Below are positions 1 through 8,631 of a stretch of DNA of 64,000 nt, piece by piece. The stretch is from Acidimicrobiia bacterium. Lineage in GTDB: Bacteria > Actinomycetota > Acidimicrobiia > IMCC26256 > JAENVU01. The stretch is from positions 16,174 to 80,173 of the forward strand of contig JANYJV010000010.1 of assembly GCA_025361725.1 (NCBI GenBank), read 5' to 3'. Below the pieces are notes generated by a model. That model did not search any database, had not been told where the DNA came from, and saw nothing but the letters and a program-made list of their open reading frames with translations. How positions within the stretch are numbered: the stretch's first letter is position 1; each line of letters opens with the position of its first letter. The position numbers were made by a program, and so were the translations under genes.

Positions 1-356
1 ATCGTCGGATCGCTCGTCGCCCCACTCAAGAACCCGCCGCCGTAGAACCACACGAACACCGGATGCGGTCCCGGTGTTGCCGGTGTCCACACGTTGAGGA
101 ACAGACAGTCCTCGTCCATCGCCGGCGGCGTGGCGTCACCGGGAACCATGCCCATCCCGGGCAACTGGGGCGCGACGGGTCCGAACGATCGGGCGTCGAT
201 CTCGCCGCGGACCTTGTGCGCCACCGGCGCCATGAACCGCTGCGGACCGATCGGCGGTTCGGCGAACCGAAGACCCAGATAGGCGTGCACACCTTCGACC
301 GCGGCGGCGCGCCCTCGAACGGTTGCACCATCGAGTTCGACCACCGGTGAGGACAT
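1..356 (-). CDS. Type-B carboxylesterase, N-terminal part (runs off the left edge)
   Basis: This gene is absent from the ORF track because it has no stop inside the window. Reading the minus strand from the ATG at 356 gives about 118 residues beginning MSSPVVELDGATVRG. The type-B carboxylesterase signature EDCLFLNVWTP is present, followed by the oxyanion-hole segment FYGGGFLSG. The family is about 500 aa and hydrolyses carboxylic esters with a Ser-Glu/Asp-His triad. The nucleophile elbow would lie off the left edge. No signal peptide is visible. It starts 52 bp after the LpqC-like esterase stop on the same strand and is probably co-transcribed with it. The substrate is unknown. Confidence 0.9.
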   Translation of the reverse strand, partial: MSSPVVELDGATVRGRAAAVEGVHAYLGLRFAEPPIGPQRFMAPVAHKVRGEIDARSFGPVAPQLPGMGMVPGDATPPAMDEDCLFLNVWTPATPGPHPVFVWFYGGGFLSGATSDPT

Positions 357-408
357 CGGCGCAGGGTACCGGTCTCCACCGGCGTGGCGTATCGGCTGCG
401 CGCCTCGC

Positions 409-1500
409 CTACGACCGGATGAGCGGATGCTTCGTGAAGAAGTCCCACATGATCTCGTCGGCGTTGATGTTCATGGTGGTGGGCCCGACGATGGACACGA
501 TCGATTGTGAGAACGGGCTTCCCGGCCACGTGTGGCCGCCGCCCTCCACGCGGTAGAGCACCGTCTCGGACCCGGGCGAGCAGTCAAAGCTGACCTCGAC
601 CACGTCGGCGGCCACCTTCTGTTCCTTCGTTGCCGTTGTGCAACCGTTGCGCTTCGCCCAGGCTTCCATGATCTTCGGGATCGAGTCCTTGCCCCCGGCC
701 GCCAACTGGCTCGGCGTCGCAATGTCCCTGAGCTTCTTGCCGGACCCGTCCGGCGCGGGGAGGTCGAGGCCCTTTTCTCCGAGCCCGCCGTTGAACGACA
801 CGTACCCGTCGGCGGTGCCGTGGAAGGTGACGATCGGCACCGCCCGCTTGGGGGCGCACCCTTCGATGTTGCGCACACCGGCCACCGGCGCCACTGCGGC
901 CACCCGGTCACTGAACGCACACGCGACGGCCGACGTCATGAACGCGCCGTTCGACAAGCCGGTGACGTACACACGGTTCGTGTCGATGCAGAGGTTCTTC
1001 TCCGCGGCGTCGAGCATCTCACCGGTGAACGTCAGGTCTTTCGAACCCAGGGTGGTGTCCCAGCGCGGCACGGGTCCGGTGCCCATGGGCGTGAGCGTGA
1101 CGAAGCCCTTGGTCGCACCGAACTTGGTGAGACCGCTCATCTGGAGGTGGACATCCGCGCCCTCGCTGTAACCGTGGAAGTCCAGGACCAACGGCACCGG
1201 CGAGGTGCCGTTGTGGGCCGGCGGCACGTCTTGGTAGTACCAGCGCGATTCACCGCTCGACGTCATCGTGGCCTTGGTCTGGCCGGCGGTCACACTCGCG
1301 CCGGCACCACTGCAACCCGCCGACTTCACGGCCGGAACTGACGCCGGGTCGATGGTCTTTCCCGACTTCCCCGCCGTAGATGTGGACGGGGACTTCGATG
1401 AGGCCGTCTGCTTGGCGGCAGTCGAGCCATCGCTGCTGCACGCGGCGAACGCCACCAGCCCGCCTGCGAGCACGACCGACATCAGCACCTTGCGACTCAT
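409..1500 (-). CDS. Secreted LpqC/PHB-depolymerase-like esterase lipoprotein
   Basis: A 363-aa alpha/beta hydrolase of the poly(3-hydroxybutyrate) depolymerase / feruloyl esterase (LpqC) superfamily. The N-terminus is a lipoprotein signal with lipobox LVAFAAC (Cys at about 21) followed by a Ser/Thr/Lys-rich linker, so the enzyme should be anchored on the outer face of the membrane. The nucleophile motif GLSNGAF lies near residue 183. HGTADGYV and GGGHTWPG supply the expected acid and base. I chose the ATG at 1500 over the ORF-track start at 1521 because GGGGAGA lies just upstream and the signal peptide begins cleanly there. It sits between two other hydrolases on the same strand. The substrate (polyester, feruloyl ester or other) cannot be told from sequence. 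Confidence 0.85.
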   Translation of the reverse strand: MSRKVLMSVVLAGGLVAFAACSSDGSTAAKQTASSKSPSTSTAGKSGKTIDPASVPAVKSAGCSGAGASVTAGQTKATMTSSGESRWYYQDVPPAHNGTSPVPLVLDFHGYSEGADVHLQMSGLTKFGATKGFVTLTPMGTGPVPRWDTTLGSKDLTFTGEMLDAAEKNLCIDTNRVYVTGLSNGAFMTSAVACAFSDRVAAVAPVAGVRNIEGCAPKRAVPIVTFHGTADGYVSFNGGLGEKGLDLPAPDGSGKKLRDIATPSQLAAGGKDSIPKIMEAWAKRNGCTTATKEQKVAADVVEVSFDCSPGSETVLYRVEGGGHTWPGSPFSQSIVSIVGPTTMNINADEIMWDFFTKHPLIRS

Positions 1501-1584
1501 GGTTCTCCCCGGACGATTCAAAGCGCAGACCCTACGCGGCGGAGCGCACTCGCTCCGCTCGCTGTCTTGCCGCGTGACGCCCTC

Positions 1585-2736
1585 CTACCGGCGTTGCGCG
1601 CTCTTCACTGCGGCGGCGCCGACCTTGAGAAGGCGCTGATCACCAACGGGCGTTCCCGCCATCCGGCTACAGGTCATCGCCACGGACAATTCGAGCGTGG
1701 GGTCGGCCCACGCGCCCGACCCACCCAAACCGAAGTGGCCGTAGCCCTGAGGCCTTCCGCCGCGAGTCGTGGCGGCCATGTGGTATCCGAGCCGCCACCG
1801 CATCGGGAAGCCGAGCACGACGTCGCGCGCGGTCGTGCGTACCGTCGTCGCAGTCTTCAACGTTTCGGGCGAGATGAACGGCGTACCGTTCACGGATTCA
1901 CCGGTCGCCAAGACCGAGTACATCCGGGCCAACGACCGCGCGGTGAAGCAGCCGTTCAACGCCGGAAGTTCGGCTTCGTACACCGCGCCGCTCTCGATGA
2001 GCTCGGCGACATCGTCGACGAGAAACGCGTCGAGTGACATTTGGAACCGTCCGAGCCGGTCGAGCCGCGCCACCACGCGCTGGGTGCGTTCTTCGTCCGG
2101 CCACGACGTGATGAGGGTGGCGACGCGCCCGCGCGCCGGCCCGCGTGCACCGATCGACATGCCGTCGAGTTCCAGCGGCTGCACTATTTCCGCCTGGATC
2201 ACCCCGTCGACCGTGAGTCCGGTCACTCGCCGCAGCACCTCGCCGACGAGGAAGCCGAAGGTGATGGCGTGGTACCCGTGCTTGGTTCCCGGCGCGTACG
2301 CGGGTTCGGCCGCGGCGAGCGCGTCGATCGTGCGATCCCAGTCGAGCAACTGCGCGCCGTTGTCGATGATGCCGCGCACTCGGTGCATCCCCGCCGAATG
2401 GTCCAGCAGGTTGGTGATCCGAATGTCTTCCTTGCCCGCGGCCTTGAACTCGGGCCAGTACTCGGCCACCGGCGCATTGAGATCCAGCTCGCCGCGGTCG
2501 GCCAGCCGGTGCGCGGCAGTCGCCACCACACCCTTGCTCGTCGACCAACTCATCGCGGTCGTGTCATGCTCCCACGGCCGGCCTTCCTCATCTCGGTCCC
2601 CGGCCCAAACGTCGACCACCTTCTCGCCCCGGTGGAACACGGCGGCGGCGGCGCCTCCACCGCGTTTGTGCTTCAGCGTGGCTCGGAGCGCGGTCGCGAC
2701 CTCGGCGAAATCAGGATGGACAAAGCCCTGCATCAT
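1585..2736 (-). CDS. Serine hydrolase of the beta-lactamase/EstB fold
   Basis: A 383-aa protein of the class C beta-lactamase / penicillin-binding-protein-like family, which is mostly esterases in this type of context. The nucleophile tetrad SxxK appears as STSK in MSWSTSKGV at about residue 90, and a Tyr in GYHAITFGF is a candidate second catalytic residue. The C-terminal part has the GHFGLGGSGAWADP pattern that replaces the KTG motif in many family members. The chosen ATG at 2736 overlaps the P450 stop by ATGA, so the two are translationally coupled. The ORF-track start at 2898 lies inside the P450 gene and is not credible. The role is probably ester hydrolysis within the P450/amidohydrolase unit. 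No signal peptide is seen. Confidence 0.85.
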   Translation of the reverse strand: MMQGFVHPDFAEVATALRATLKHKRGGGAAAAVFHRGEKVVDVWAGDRDEEGRPWEHDTTAMSWSTSKGVVATAAHRLADRGELDLNAPVAEYWPEFKAAGKEDIRITNLLDHSAGMHRVRGIIDNGAQLLDWDRTIDALAAAEPAYAPGTKHGYHAITFGFLVGEVLRRVTGLTVDGVIQAEIVQPLELDGMSIGARGPARGRVATLITSWPDEERTQRVVARLDRLGRFQMSLDAFLVDDVAELIESGAVYEAELPALNGCFTARSLARMYSVLATGESVNGTPFISPETLKTATTVRTTARDVVLGFPMRWRLGYHMAATTRGGRPQGYGHFGLGGSGAWADPTLELSVAMTCSRMAGTPVGDQRLLKVGAAAVKSAQRR

Positions 2737-3914
2737 CCGGGAATCCTTCCACGACGGACCGGCAACTCGCTCATCCCACGCACGAGCGTCGATGCCGTCC
2801 ACGTCGGTTCGCACTCCACCCCCCAGGTCCCCCACCGGGCCAGGAGTTCTTCGAGCAGGACCCGTGCTTCGAGGCGGGCCAGCGCGGCACCGAGACACAG
2901 GTGTTCGCCAAACCCAAACGCAAGGTGGGGCGGATCCGTCGGCCGGGTCACGTCGAACCGGTCTGCGGTCGGACCGAACGCGGCCTCGTCACGGTTCGCG
3001 GAGGCGTACAACATGATCACAAACGCATCGGCCGGGATTGCCACGTCGAGCACCTCGACGTCCCGAGTCGCGGTGCGGCCGAACGCCTGGATCGGTGTGA
3101 CCCACCGCAGACTCTCCTCGACCGCCGCCGGGATCGCGGATGCGTCCTGGGCCAGGGCACGACGTTGGTCGGGGTGCTCGGCGAGGGCGAGTGCGGCGCC
3201 CGAGATGAGATGCCGAGTGGTCTCGTTTCCGGCTACGAGCAGGGAGACACAGAACATGCGCGCCTCGGCATGGGTGAGCCGATGGCCCTGGACCTCTGCG
3301 TGCACCAGCGTCGACATCAGGTCGTCGCGAGGTGTCACCGCCCGCTCCTGCAATTGCTCGTCCAAGAACCGCCACAATTCTCCGGCGAGCGCGAACACTG
3401 CCGGGTCCGTCGTGTCCGGCGCTTCGATCATCGCGTCGGACCACCGGCGGAAGTCGCTCCGGTCCGCGTCGCCCACGCCGAGGAGTTCCGCGATCACCTG
3501 GACCGGGAATGGTGCCGCGACCGCCTCGACGAAGTCCCCGGCGTCCTCCGGCGCGATTGCGTCGAGCACTTCGACCGCGAGTTCCCGGATACGCGCTTCG
3601 AGACCAACCACTCCCCGTGGCGTGAACTCGCGGTTGACCAGCTTGCGGTACGCGGCGTGGTTGGGCGGGTCCATGTGCAGCACCGACCCCGACATGTCGG
3701 CCGGCGCGAACCGCAGCGGATCGTTGACCAGCACACCGCGGCTTGAGCAAAAGTCCGCAGGGTTGCGCGAGATGGCACGCACCTCCTGGTAGCGCGCCAC
3801 GGTGAACACGTCGTCGTCCAGCTGGTGCACAGGCGCGGCGGCGCGCAACTCGGCGAGGCGCTCGAAGTAGTCGGGCGCGGTGAACGTGCCGGGGATGCGC
3901 GGGTCGAGGATCAC
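2733..3914 (-). CDS. Cytochrome P450
   Basis: A 393-aa soluble bacterial P450 monooxygenase of normal family length. The I-helix oxygen-activation motif AGNETT is at 228-233, the K-helix ESLR at 267-270, and the heme loop FGFGEHLCLG places the thiolate ligand at Cys340. It needs ferredoxin and a reductase for electrons, and neither is encoded nearby. The start is a GTG with a weak ribosome site, 33 bp after the amidohydrolase stop. Its own stop overlaps the next hydrolase start. With its neighbours it suggests oxidation followed by hydrolysis of one organic substrate, which is an inference from context. The substrate is unknown. Confidence 0.95.
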   Translation of the reverse strand: MILDPRIPGTFTAPDYFERLAELRAAAPVHQLDDDVFTVARYQEVRAISRNPADFCSSRGVLVNDPLRFAPADMSGSVLHMDPPNHAAYRKLVNREFTPRGVVGLEARIRELAVEVLDAIAPEDAGDFVEAVAAPFPVQVIAELLGVGDADRSDFRRWSDAMIEAPDTTDPAVFALAGELWRFLDEQLQERAVTPRDDLMSTLVHAEVQGHRLTHAEARMFCVSLLVAGNETTRHLISGAALALAEHPDQRRALAQDASAIPAAVEESLRWVTPIQAFGRTATRDVEVLDVAIPADAFVIMLYASANRDEAAFGPTADRFDVTRPTDPPHLAFGFGEHLCLGAALARLEARVLLEELLARWGTWGVECEPTWTASTLVRGMSELPVRRGRIPG

Positions 3915-3947
3915 GGTTCGCAGGGATCGCGCATCGCGTCGGCGGCC

Positions 3948-5156
3948 CTACGCCGCGAGGCCGACGGCAGCCGTGCCCATCAGATCGAGGAAATTGTCGC
4001 AGTAGAACGCGCGGCGCACGGACTCGTCGGCATCGCCCAACGACGCCTCGAACCGTTCGAACGGTTTCCGACCACCCTCCACGTGCGGGTAGTCCGAGGA
4101 GAACATCGCCACCTCCGGACCAGCCTGCTCGATGATCCAGCCGACGTCTTCGGTGGGATAGGGCGTGAAGCGCATCTGCCGGCGCACGTACTCGGATGGC
4201 CGGAGTTCGAGGGCCTTGATCCGCTCCTCGTGGCGGTGGAACGCGTCGAACGCCGACTCCATCTGCCGCATCCACGAAGGGACCCAGATCGCACCCTGTT
4301 CGATGACCCCAACCTTGAGGTGGGGGAAACGGTCGAACACGCCGTCGAAGATCAGCGTCGCCAAGGTCTGTGCCGGCGGTCCGGGGATGCCCATGTAGTC
4401 GACGGACCGGAAGTTCTCCTCGCCGCCGTGAAAGTCCGGAGGGATCGGCAGGCCGTTGTTGAAGTAGCCGGGTTCGATGAGATCGCCGGTGCCACCGACG
4501 TGGAACACGATCGGGATACCGGCGTCCTGGGCCTGCGCCCACACCGGGTCCAAGGACCGATGACTCGGCGAATGATTCGGTGGACACCCGGACGCCACGA
4601 GCAATGCGGCCGCGCCACCGGCGATCGCCTCGCGCGCCATGGCCTTGGCGCGGTCGAAGTCCGCGAGTGGGACATAACAGGTAGGCAGCAGCCGGGCGTC
4701 GACGGAACAAAACTCGAGCATCCCGCGGTTGTGGGCGTGCGCCGTGCCGTACGCGAAGTCGAGATCGTCGCGGTGTTCCCAGTCGTGCAGTCGCCGATTG
4801 TGGAACGTGTTGAACAGCAACTGACTCGAGAACCCGAGCAGATCCAAGGCGCGTGGGCGGTCGTCGGCGATGAACGCACCCGTCGCGGCGAAGTTCTTAC
4901 GAGCCATGATGTCGGTGGCTTCGGTCGCGCGGTATTCCTCGGACGCGTGCTTCGTTGCGATGCGATCGAACGCGACGGTGAGGTCACGGAGTTGCTCGTC
5001 CGGATCGCCGGTCTGTTGCAGTTCGTTCCCGCCCGAGAGCGACAACGGCGCAATGCGGTCCCTCAGATCCGGGTCCGCGTGATCACGGAGCCACGAGGGC
5101 GTCTCCATGATGTGCGCGTCCGCGTCGTGCACGATCCGACCACTCACGTACGCCAT
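3948..5156 (-). CDS. Amidohydrolase-2 family protein (ACMSD-like TIM barrel)
   Basis: A 402-aa metal-dependent hydrolase or decarboxylase of the amidohydrolase-2 (PF04909-type) family. The N-terminal metal motif is in DADAHIME. A later conserved Asp appears in MFSSDYPHVEGG, as in ACMSD and resorcylate decarboxylases, and IEQGAIWVPSWM is a typical family segment. The start MAYVSGRI at 5156 is preceded by GAGGGGAGC at good spacing. The longer ORF-track start runs back into the 61-bp palindromic repeat and is rejected. It precedes the P450 by 33 bp, so they are probably one transcript. Family members act on carboxylates of aromatic or related compounds. Hydrolase versus decarboxylase cannot be decided here. 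Confidence 0.88.
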   Translation of the reverse strand: MAYVSGRIVHDADAHIMETPSWLRDHADPDLRDRIAPLSLSGGNELQQTGDPDEQLRDLTVAFDRIATKHASEEYRATEATDIMARKNFAATGAFIADDRPRALDLLGFSSQLLFNTFHNRRLHDWEHRDDLDFAYGTAHAHNRGMLEFCSVDARLLPTCYVPLADFDRAKAMAREAIAGGAAALLVASGCPPNHSPSHRSLDPVWAQAQDAGIPIVFHVGGTGDLIEPGYFNNGLPIPPDFHGGEENFRSVDYMGIPGPPAQTLATLIFDGVFDRFPHLKVGVIEQGAIWVPSWMRQMESAFDAFHRHEERIKALELRPSEYVRRQMRFTPYPTEDVGWIIEQAGPEVAMFSSDYPHVEGGRKPFERFEASLGDADESVRRAFYCDNFLDLMGTAAVGLAA

Positions 5157-5215
5157 CCCGGCTCCCCTCGCATCACCTCGACGACCCCAGCCCGTGACCG
5201 TACTCCGGACCCTCT

Positions 5216-5276
5216 CCCCCACACTCTGGCGTCGCTCACGCCGCTCCACGCGGCGCTGGTGACGCCAGACGGTGGG
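5216..5276. repeat. Palindromic repeat B, copy 1
   Basis: A 61-bp nested palindrome. The outer arms CCCACACTCTGGCGTC and GACGCCAGACGGTGGG pair at 14 of 16 positions. An inner hairpin CGCCGC-TCCAC-GCGGCG closes the structure. It begins just past the stop codon of the SGNH hydrolase (stop at 5283) and ends before the amidohydrolase ribosome site. Three further copies lie at 31544, 60076 and 61646. It could act as an intra-operon terminator or mRNA-stabilising element. Confidence 0.9.
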
Positions 5277-5282
5277 TTTGGG

Positions 5283-6431
5283 TCAGCGAGGTGGGGCGAA
5301 GGGTCCGCCGGGGGCGAACGCGATCGCGGCGAAGCGTTCGGCGATGCGGAGGTAGCCGTCGCCGTCGGGGTGCAAGCCGTCCAGGAGCGTCGGCGCGTCT
5401 GCTTCGCCGAAGAGTTCCAGGCCGTCGACGTACGTGAGGTTGGCATCGCCGCTCGCCTGCCGGGCCACCACTGCGGCGCCGAGGATTGTGCGGATGCGCC
5501 GCAGCGTGAGGCTCGTGGGCACCAGCTCCTGCGGCCGGTTCGGGACGACCCGAACCCGACCGTCCGGTGTCGTCAGCGTGGGACCGGGATGGTCCTCAAC
5601 CACCGGACAGACGATCGGTGACACGACCACGATCGGCGTATCGGGCAGCTCGTCCCGCAGCGTGTCCATGAAGCCGTGGAACGCCGGAGCGAAGGTCCGA
5701 TCAGTGAAGCTGTTCGCGTTCACCACGTTGATTCCGACCTTCAGACTGATGAGGTCTGGACGTTGCTCCACGATCGAGCGGGCGACGAACTGATCCAGAT
5801 GACACTGGCCGGCAATGCCGAACTGGAGCAGATCCACCTCGCCGAGCTGGGCCGCCACTGCGGGCCAGATCTCAGTGGGACCGTGCGCCTCGATGCAATG
5901 GCTGATCGAACTCCCGTAGTGCGCCCAGCGGCGTTTCGTACGCGGCGCCGGCTCGACGGCCGAACCGTCGGCAACCCGCAGCGCACGGAGCTGCGTCGCC
6001 GCGTTCTGCGGCAGCCAGATCTCGATGATCTTCATCGCGTCACCGAGATCGTCGAACCGCAACGCCACCGGCTGGCCCTGCTCGACCTGAAGGTCCAAGG
6101 TCACGAGATCGATGACCAGCCGCGTGCCGGAGGGATCCTCAGTTCTCGCAACGCGCCGACCGTCGACCACGACGTCGAAGTACATCGGACGAACCGGCGC
6201 CCCGACCACCGTGAACCCGGTGGTCGCCGCATCGAGCTCGATCCACGGCGAGTCGGTGCGCAGCATGATTCGCACACCCGACCCGAGCGTGACCATGAAG
6301 TGCATGAACACGTCAGGAATTTGCGGACGCGTCCACGCGGGAAGCCGGCGAGGCGTGATCCCGGCATCGGCGCGATCGAAGTCCAACGCCCCCACGACCT
6401 CAACCGCCCCACCTTCGAACGAGAGCTCCAC
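5283..6431 (-). CDS. SGNH/GDSL-type lipase/esterase with N-terminal beta domain
   Basis: A 382-aa intracellular SGNH hydrolase. Residues about 1-160 form a beta-rich accessory domain. The SGNH domain follows with block I HYGSSISHC (nucleophile Ser), block II GIAG, block III GINVVNAN and block V DGLHPDGDGY (Asp and His). I set the start at GTG 6431 because a perfect GGAGGA lies 6 nt upstream. The ATG at 6461 is a weaker alternative, and the ORF-track start at 6755 runs antisense through repeat A and is rejected. It heads the minus-strand hydrolase unit, although a palindromic repeat separates it from the amidohydrolase. Likely a deacetylase or esterase; the substrate is unknown. Confidence 0.85.
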   Translation of the reverse strand: MELSFEGGAVEVVGALDFDRADAGITPRRLPAWTRPQIPDVFMHFMVTLGSGVRIMLRTDSPWIELDAATTGFTVVGAPVRPMYFDVVVDGRRVARTEDPSGTRLVIDLVTLDLQVEQGQPVALRFDDLGDAMKIIEIWLPQNAATQLRALRVADGSAVEPAPRTKRRWAHYGSSISHCIEAHGPTEIWPAVAAQLGEVDLLQFGIAGQCHLDQFVARSIVEQRPDLISLKVGINVVNANSFTDRTFAPAFHGFMDTLRDELPDTPIVVVSPIVCPVVEDHPGPTLTTPDGRVRVVPNRPQELVPTSLTLRRIRTILGAAVVARQASGDANLTYVDGLELFGEADAPTLLDGLHPDGDGYLRIAERFAAIAFAPGGPFAPPR

Positions 6432-6603
6432 CGCATTTCCTCCATCACTTCTGCGCTGCATCCGCAGCGCGGCGAGTCTCCTACGTACCCGGAATCGCTC
6501 GTCCCTCGCTCCCGGGCTACTCCGGGGACCGCGCAGGTGCCGGTGCAGCGTACGGCCCAAGAATTCACCCCGGCTACACGCCGCAACCTGCGACGATTCC
6601 TGA

Positions 6604-7566
6604 GTGACCAACGAACCCCGACTCACTCCCGAACCGCAGCGCAGCGAAGGCGAGCCGGTCGGGAGCATCCCGACCAACCACGCGAGCACCCACACCGAGC
6701 GGACGACCAGTAGTGAAGTCGGGAGCATCCCGACCAACCACGCGAGCACCCACACCGAGCGGACGACCAGAAGTCAAGATACCTATACCCACGGCCATCA
6801 CGAGTCGGTGTTGCGGAGTCACCGATGGCGGACGGCGGAGAACTCGGCCGGATACCTGCTCCCCCACCTCACGCCGGGTCAAACGTTGCTCGACGTCGGC
6901 TGCGGACCCGGCAACATCACGATGGACCTCGCCGCGCTCGTCGCACCCGGCCGGGTTATCGGTATCGACGCGGCTGCCGATGCCATCGACGCCGCGAACC
7001 AGGTCAACACGCAACCGGAGCAGGTCAGCTTCGCGATCGGTGACGTCTACGCGCTGGACGCGCCGGACGCGACCTTCGACGTCGTGCACGCGCATCAGGT
7101 GCTCCAACACCTCACCCGACCGGTCGACGCGTTGCGCGAGATGCGGCGAGTCCTCCGACCGGGAGGCGTGGTAGCGGCGCGCGACAGCGACTATTCGTGC
7201 TTCTCATGGGCGCCGCTCGACCCGCGACTCACGCGTTGGAACGAGCTGTATCACGCGCTCGCACGTCACAATCAGGCCGAACCCGACGCCGGTCGTTTCC
7301 TGCTCGGGTGGGCGCAGCAGGCCGGATTCACCGACGTCGTTGCGAGCAGTTCGAGCTGGACCTACGCAGACCCCGAGTCGCGCGCGTGGTGGGGTGGCCT
7401 CTGGGCTGATCGCGTGCAGCAATCATCCTTCGCCACCCAAGCGCTCGAGCACCGACTCTCCGACGCTGCGGAACTCGCAGACCTCGCGGACGCGTGGCTG
7501 AACTGGGGCCAACAGCCCGATGGTTGGCTGGCCATTCTCCACGGCGAGATCCTCGCCCGCGGCTGA
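6604..7566 (+). CDS. Class I SAM-dependent methyltransferase with repeat A in its N-terminus
   Basis: A 320-aa open frame. The methyltransferase proper begins near TYTHGHHESVLRSHRW. Motif I is LDVGCGPGNI, motif II ends in GIDAA, and VHAHQVLQHL and LRPGGVV follow as in UbiE-like enzymes. The first 58 codons are different: after a GTG start they are made almost entirely of repeat family A, including two 20-residue units starting VGSIPTNHAS. No good ribosome site precedes the GTG, and no in-frame ATG is available after the repeat. Either the repeat is translated as an N-terminal tail or the gene is impaired. The methyl acceptor is unknown. The gene is divergent from the SGNH hydrolase. Confidence 0.8.
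   Translation: MTNEPRLTPEPQRSEGEPVGSIPTNHASTHTERTTSSEVGSIPTNHASTHTERTTRSQDTYTHGHHESVLRSHRWRTAENSAGYLLPHLTPGQTLLDVGCGPGNITMDLAALVAPGRVIGIDAAADAIDAANQVNTQPEQVSFAIGDVYALDAPDATFDVVHAHQVLQHLTRPVDALREMRRVLRPGGVVAARDSDYSCFSWAPLDPRLTRWNELYHALARHNQAEPDAGRFLLGWAQQAGFTDVVASSSSWTYADPESRAWWGGLWADRVQQSSFATQALEHRLSDAAELADLADAWLNWGQQPDGWLAILHGEILARG
6618..6770 (+). repeat. Repeat family A, locus 1 (60-bp tandem unit inside a gene)
   Basis: A head module of about 37 bp (containing CCGCAGCGCAGCGAAGG) is followed by two copies of a unit with a period of exactly 60 bp, at 6658 and 6718. The first 53 bases of the two units are identical. Each unit opens with the perfect hairpin GTCGGGA-GCA-TCCCGAC. The array keeps the methyltransferase frame open. 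The head module also occurs at the second locus (10004-10041) with three differences over 38 bases. Confidence 0.93.
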
Positions 7567-7584
7567 CCAGAATCTCCGCGCCGC

Positions 7585-8598
7585 TCAGGCCGGGGTGACC
7601 ACCGGGAAGCGGATGTACTCGTCGATGAGAGCGAGACCGAGATGCTCGTCGCGCTCGACACGCTCACCCCGACGCTCGCTCAGGTCAGCACACAAGGTCT
7701 CGAGGATGGCATCCAGGGTGAGATCGTCCGCGTGCGCGCGCCAGGTGTCCCGATCCGCTTCGCTCGCAAAGCAGTAGGCCTTCCACGACACCGACAGCCG
7801 CAACTCGGACCAGCGGTAGTCCGCCAACACGGCGTCGTCCGGTCCGCGCACGATCCACCGGTCACCTTCCGCTCGGAGACCGCAACCCGGCCGGAGAGGC
7901 GGCATCGCATCCGCGCTCACGGGCGAGACGCGATCGACACCGTGGAACACCGAGTCGGTGTCCAGCACGAGCGCGGTGTTGGTGTGTATCGGATGGTGGA
8001 CCATCGGTCCGGCGGGACCATCGGGCCAGTACGCGAGCGCGCCGCCGACCAGGTCGGAGAACCAGGCAATGCCCGTCGCGATGTGCATCCGGTACTGGTC
8101 GAAGAGTCCCGAGTGGTGCATGACGACGAGCAGCCACTGCGGAACGGTCTTGCGGCTCACACCACGGAACTCGGGAACGTCGGTATGGACGGCGAGTTCC
8201 TGACCCGGGACCATGAGGTTCGCGTACGCGATCTGTGGCTCGACGACAGACCTGCCGTGCACCACGCGGGCCGCATCCGCGAGGCGGGATGAGAACAGGA
8301 ACGGCGCGATGTCCGGCGCGATCAGTTCGCCGCCGTACGCATACTCCTCGCGGAAGTAGCTGGTGCGGGCCGCGAGGGTACGAGGCGTCTCCGCCGCACG
8401 ATGCAGTCCGCCGGTGTTGACGAAGTTCATGACGCTGTCGTGGCGCTGCACGAGCCCGGGACCCTCCGGGATCTCGATCGGCTCGAGTTCGCCGTAGGTG
8501 CGATAGCGCCCGAAGTGGATGCACAGATCGACGACCGATGCTGCATCCGTGTCGTTCAACAGCGGGTCTATCGGGACGATCGTTCGGGATCCGAGCAC
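7585..8598 (-). CDS. Putative Fe(II)/2-oxoglutarate-dependent oxygenase-like protein
   Basis: A 337-aa protein of unrecognised family. It contains an HxD-like pair in LAVHTDVPEFRG and a later His in DSVFHGVDRVS, about 90 residues downstream. That order and spacing are compatible with the HxD...H iron triad of 2-oxoglutarate oxygenases, and it is the only basis for the call. No signal peptide or membrane segment is visible. It converges on the methyltransferase with an 18-bp gap, and its start is 33 bp downstream of the HAD phosphatase stop on the same strand. The substrate is unknown, and it could equally be a cupin-fold protein of another type. Confidence 0.5.
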   Translation of the reverse strand: MLGSRTIVPIDPLLNDTDAASVVDLCIHFGRYRTYGELEPIEIPEGPGLVQRHDSVMNFVNTGGLHRAAETPRTLAARTSYFREEYAYGGELIAPDIAPFLFSSRLADAARVVHGRSVVEPQIAYANLMVPGQELAVHTDVPEFRGVSRKTVPQWLLVVMHHSGLFDQYRMHIATGIAWFSDLVGGALAYWPDGPAGPMVHHPIHTNTALVLDTDSVFHGVDRVSPVSADAMPPLRPGCGLRAEGDRWIVRGPDDAVLADYRWSELRLSVSWKAYCFASEADRDTWRAHADDLTLDAILETLCADLSERRGERVERDEHLGLALIDEYIRFPVVTPA

Positions 8599-8631
8599 TG
8601 CGGCAGCGTACGACGTTGGTCCGAAGACGCG

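Noticed and set aside
1540-1565. CACTCGCTCCGCTCGCTG near 1543 as a terminator or repeat A copy
   Set aside because: Only a short palindromic motif common in GC-rich genomes; no hairpin unit follows.
2041-5621. Long plus-strand ORFs (583 and 598 aa) opposite the P450 and amidohydrolase
   Set aside because: Arg/Ser/Ala-rich antisense frames; the opposite strand carries clear catalytic motifs.
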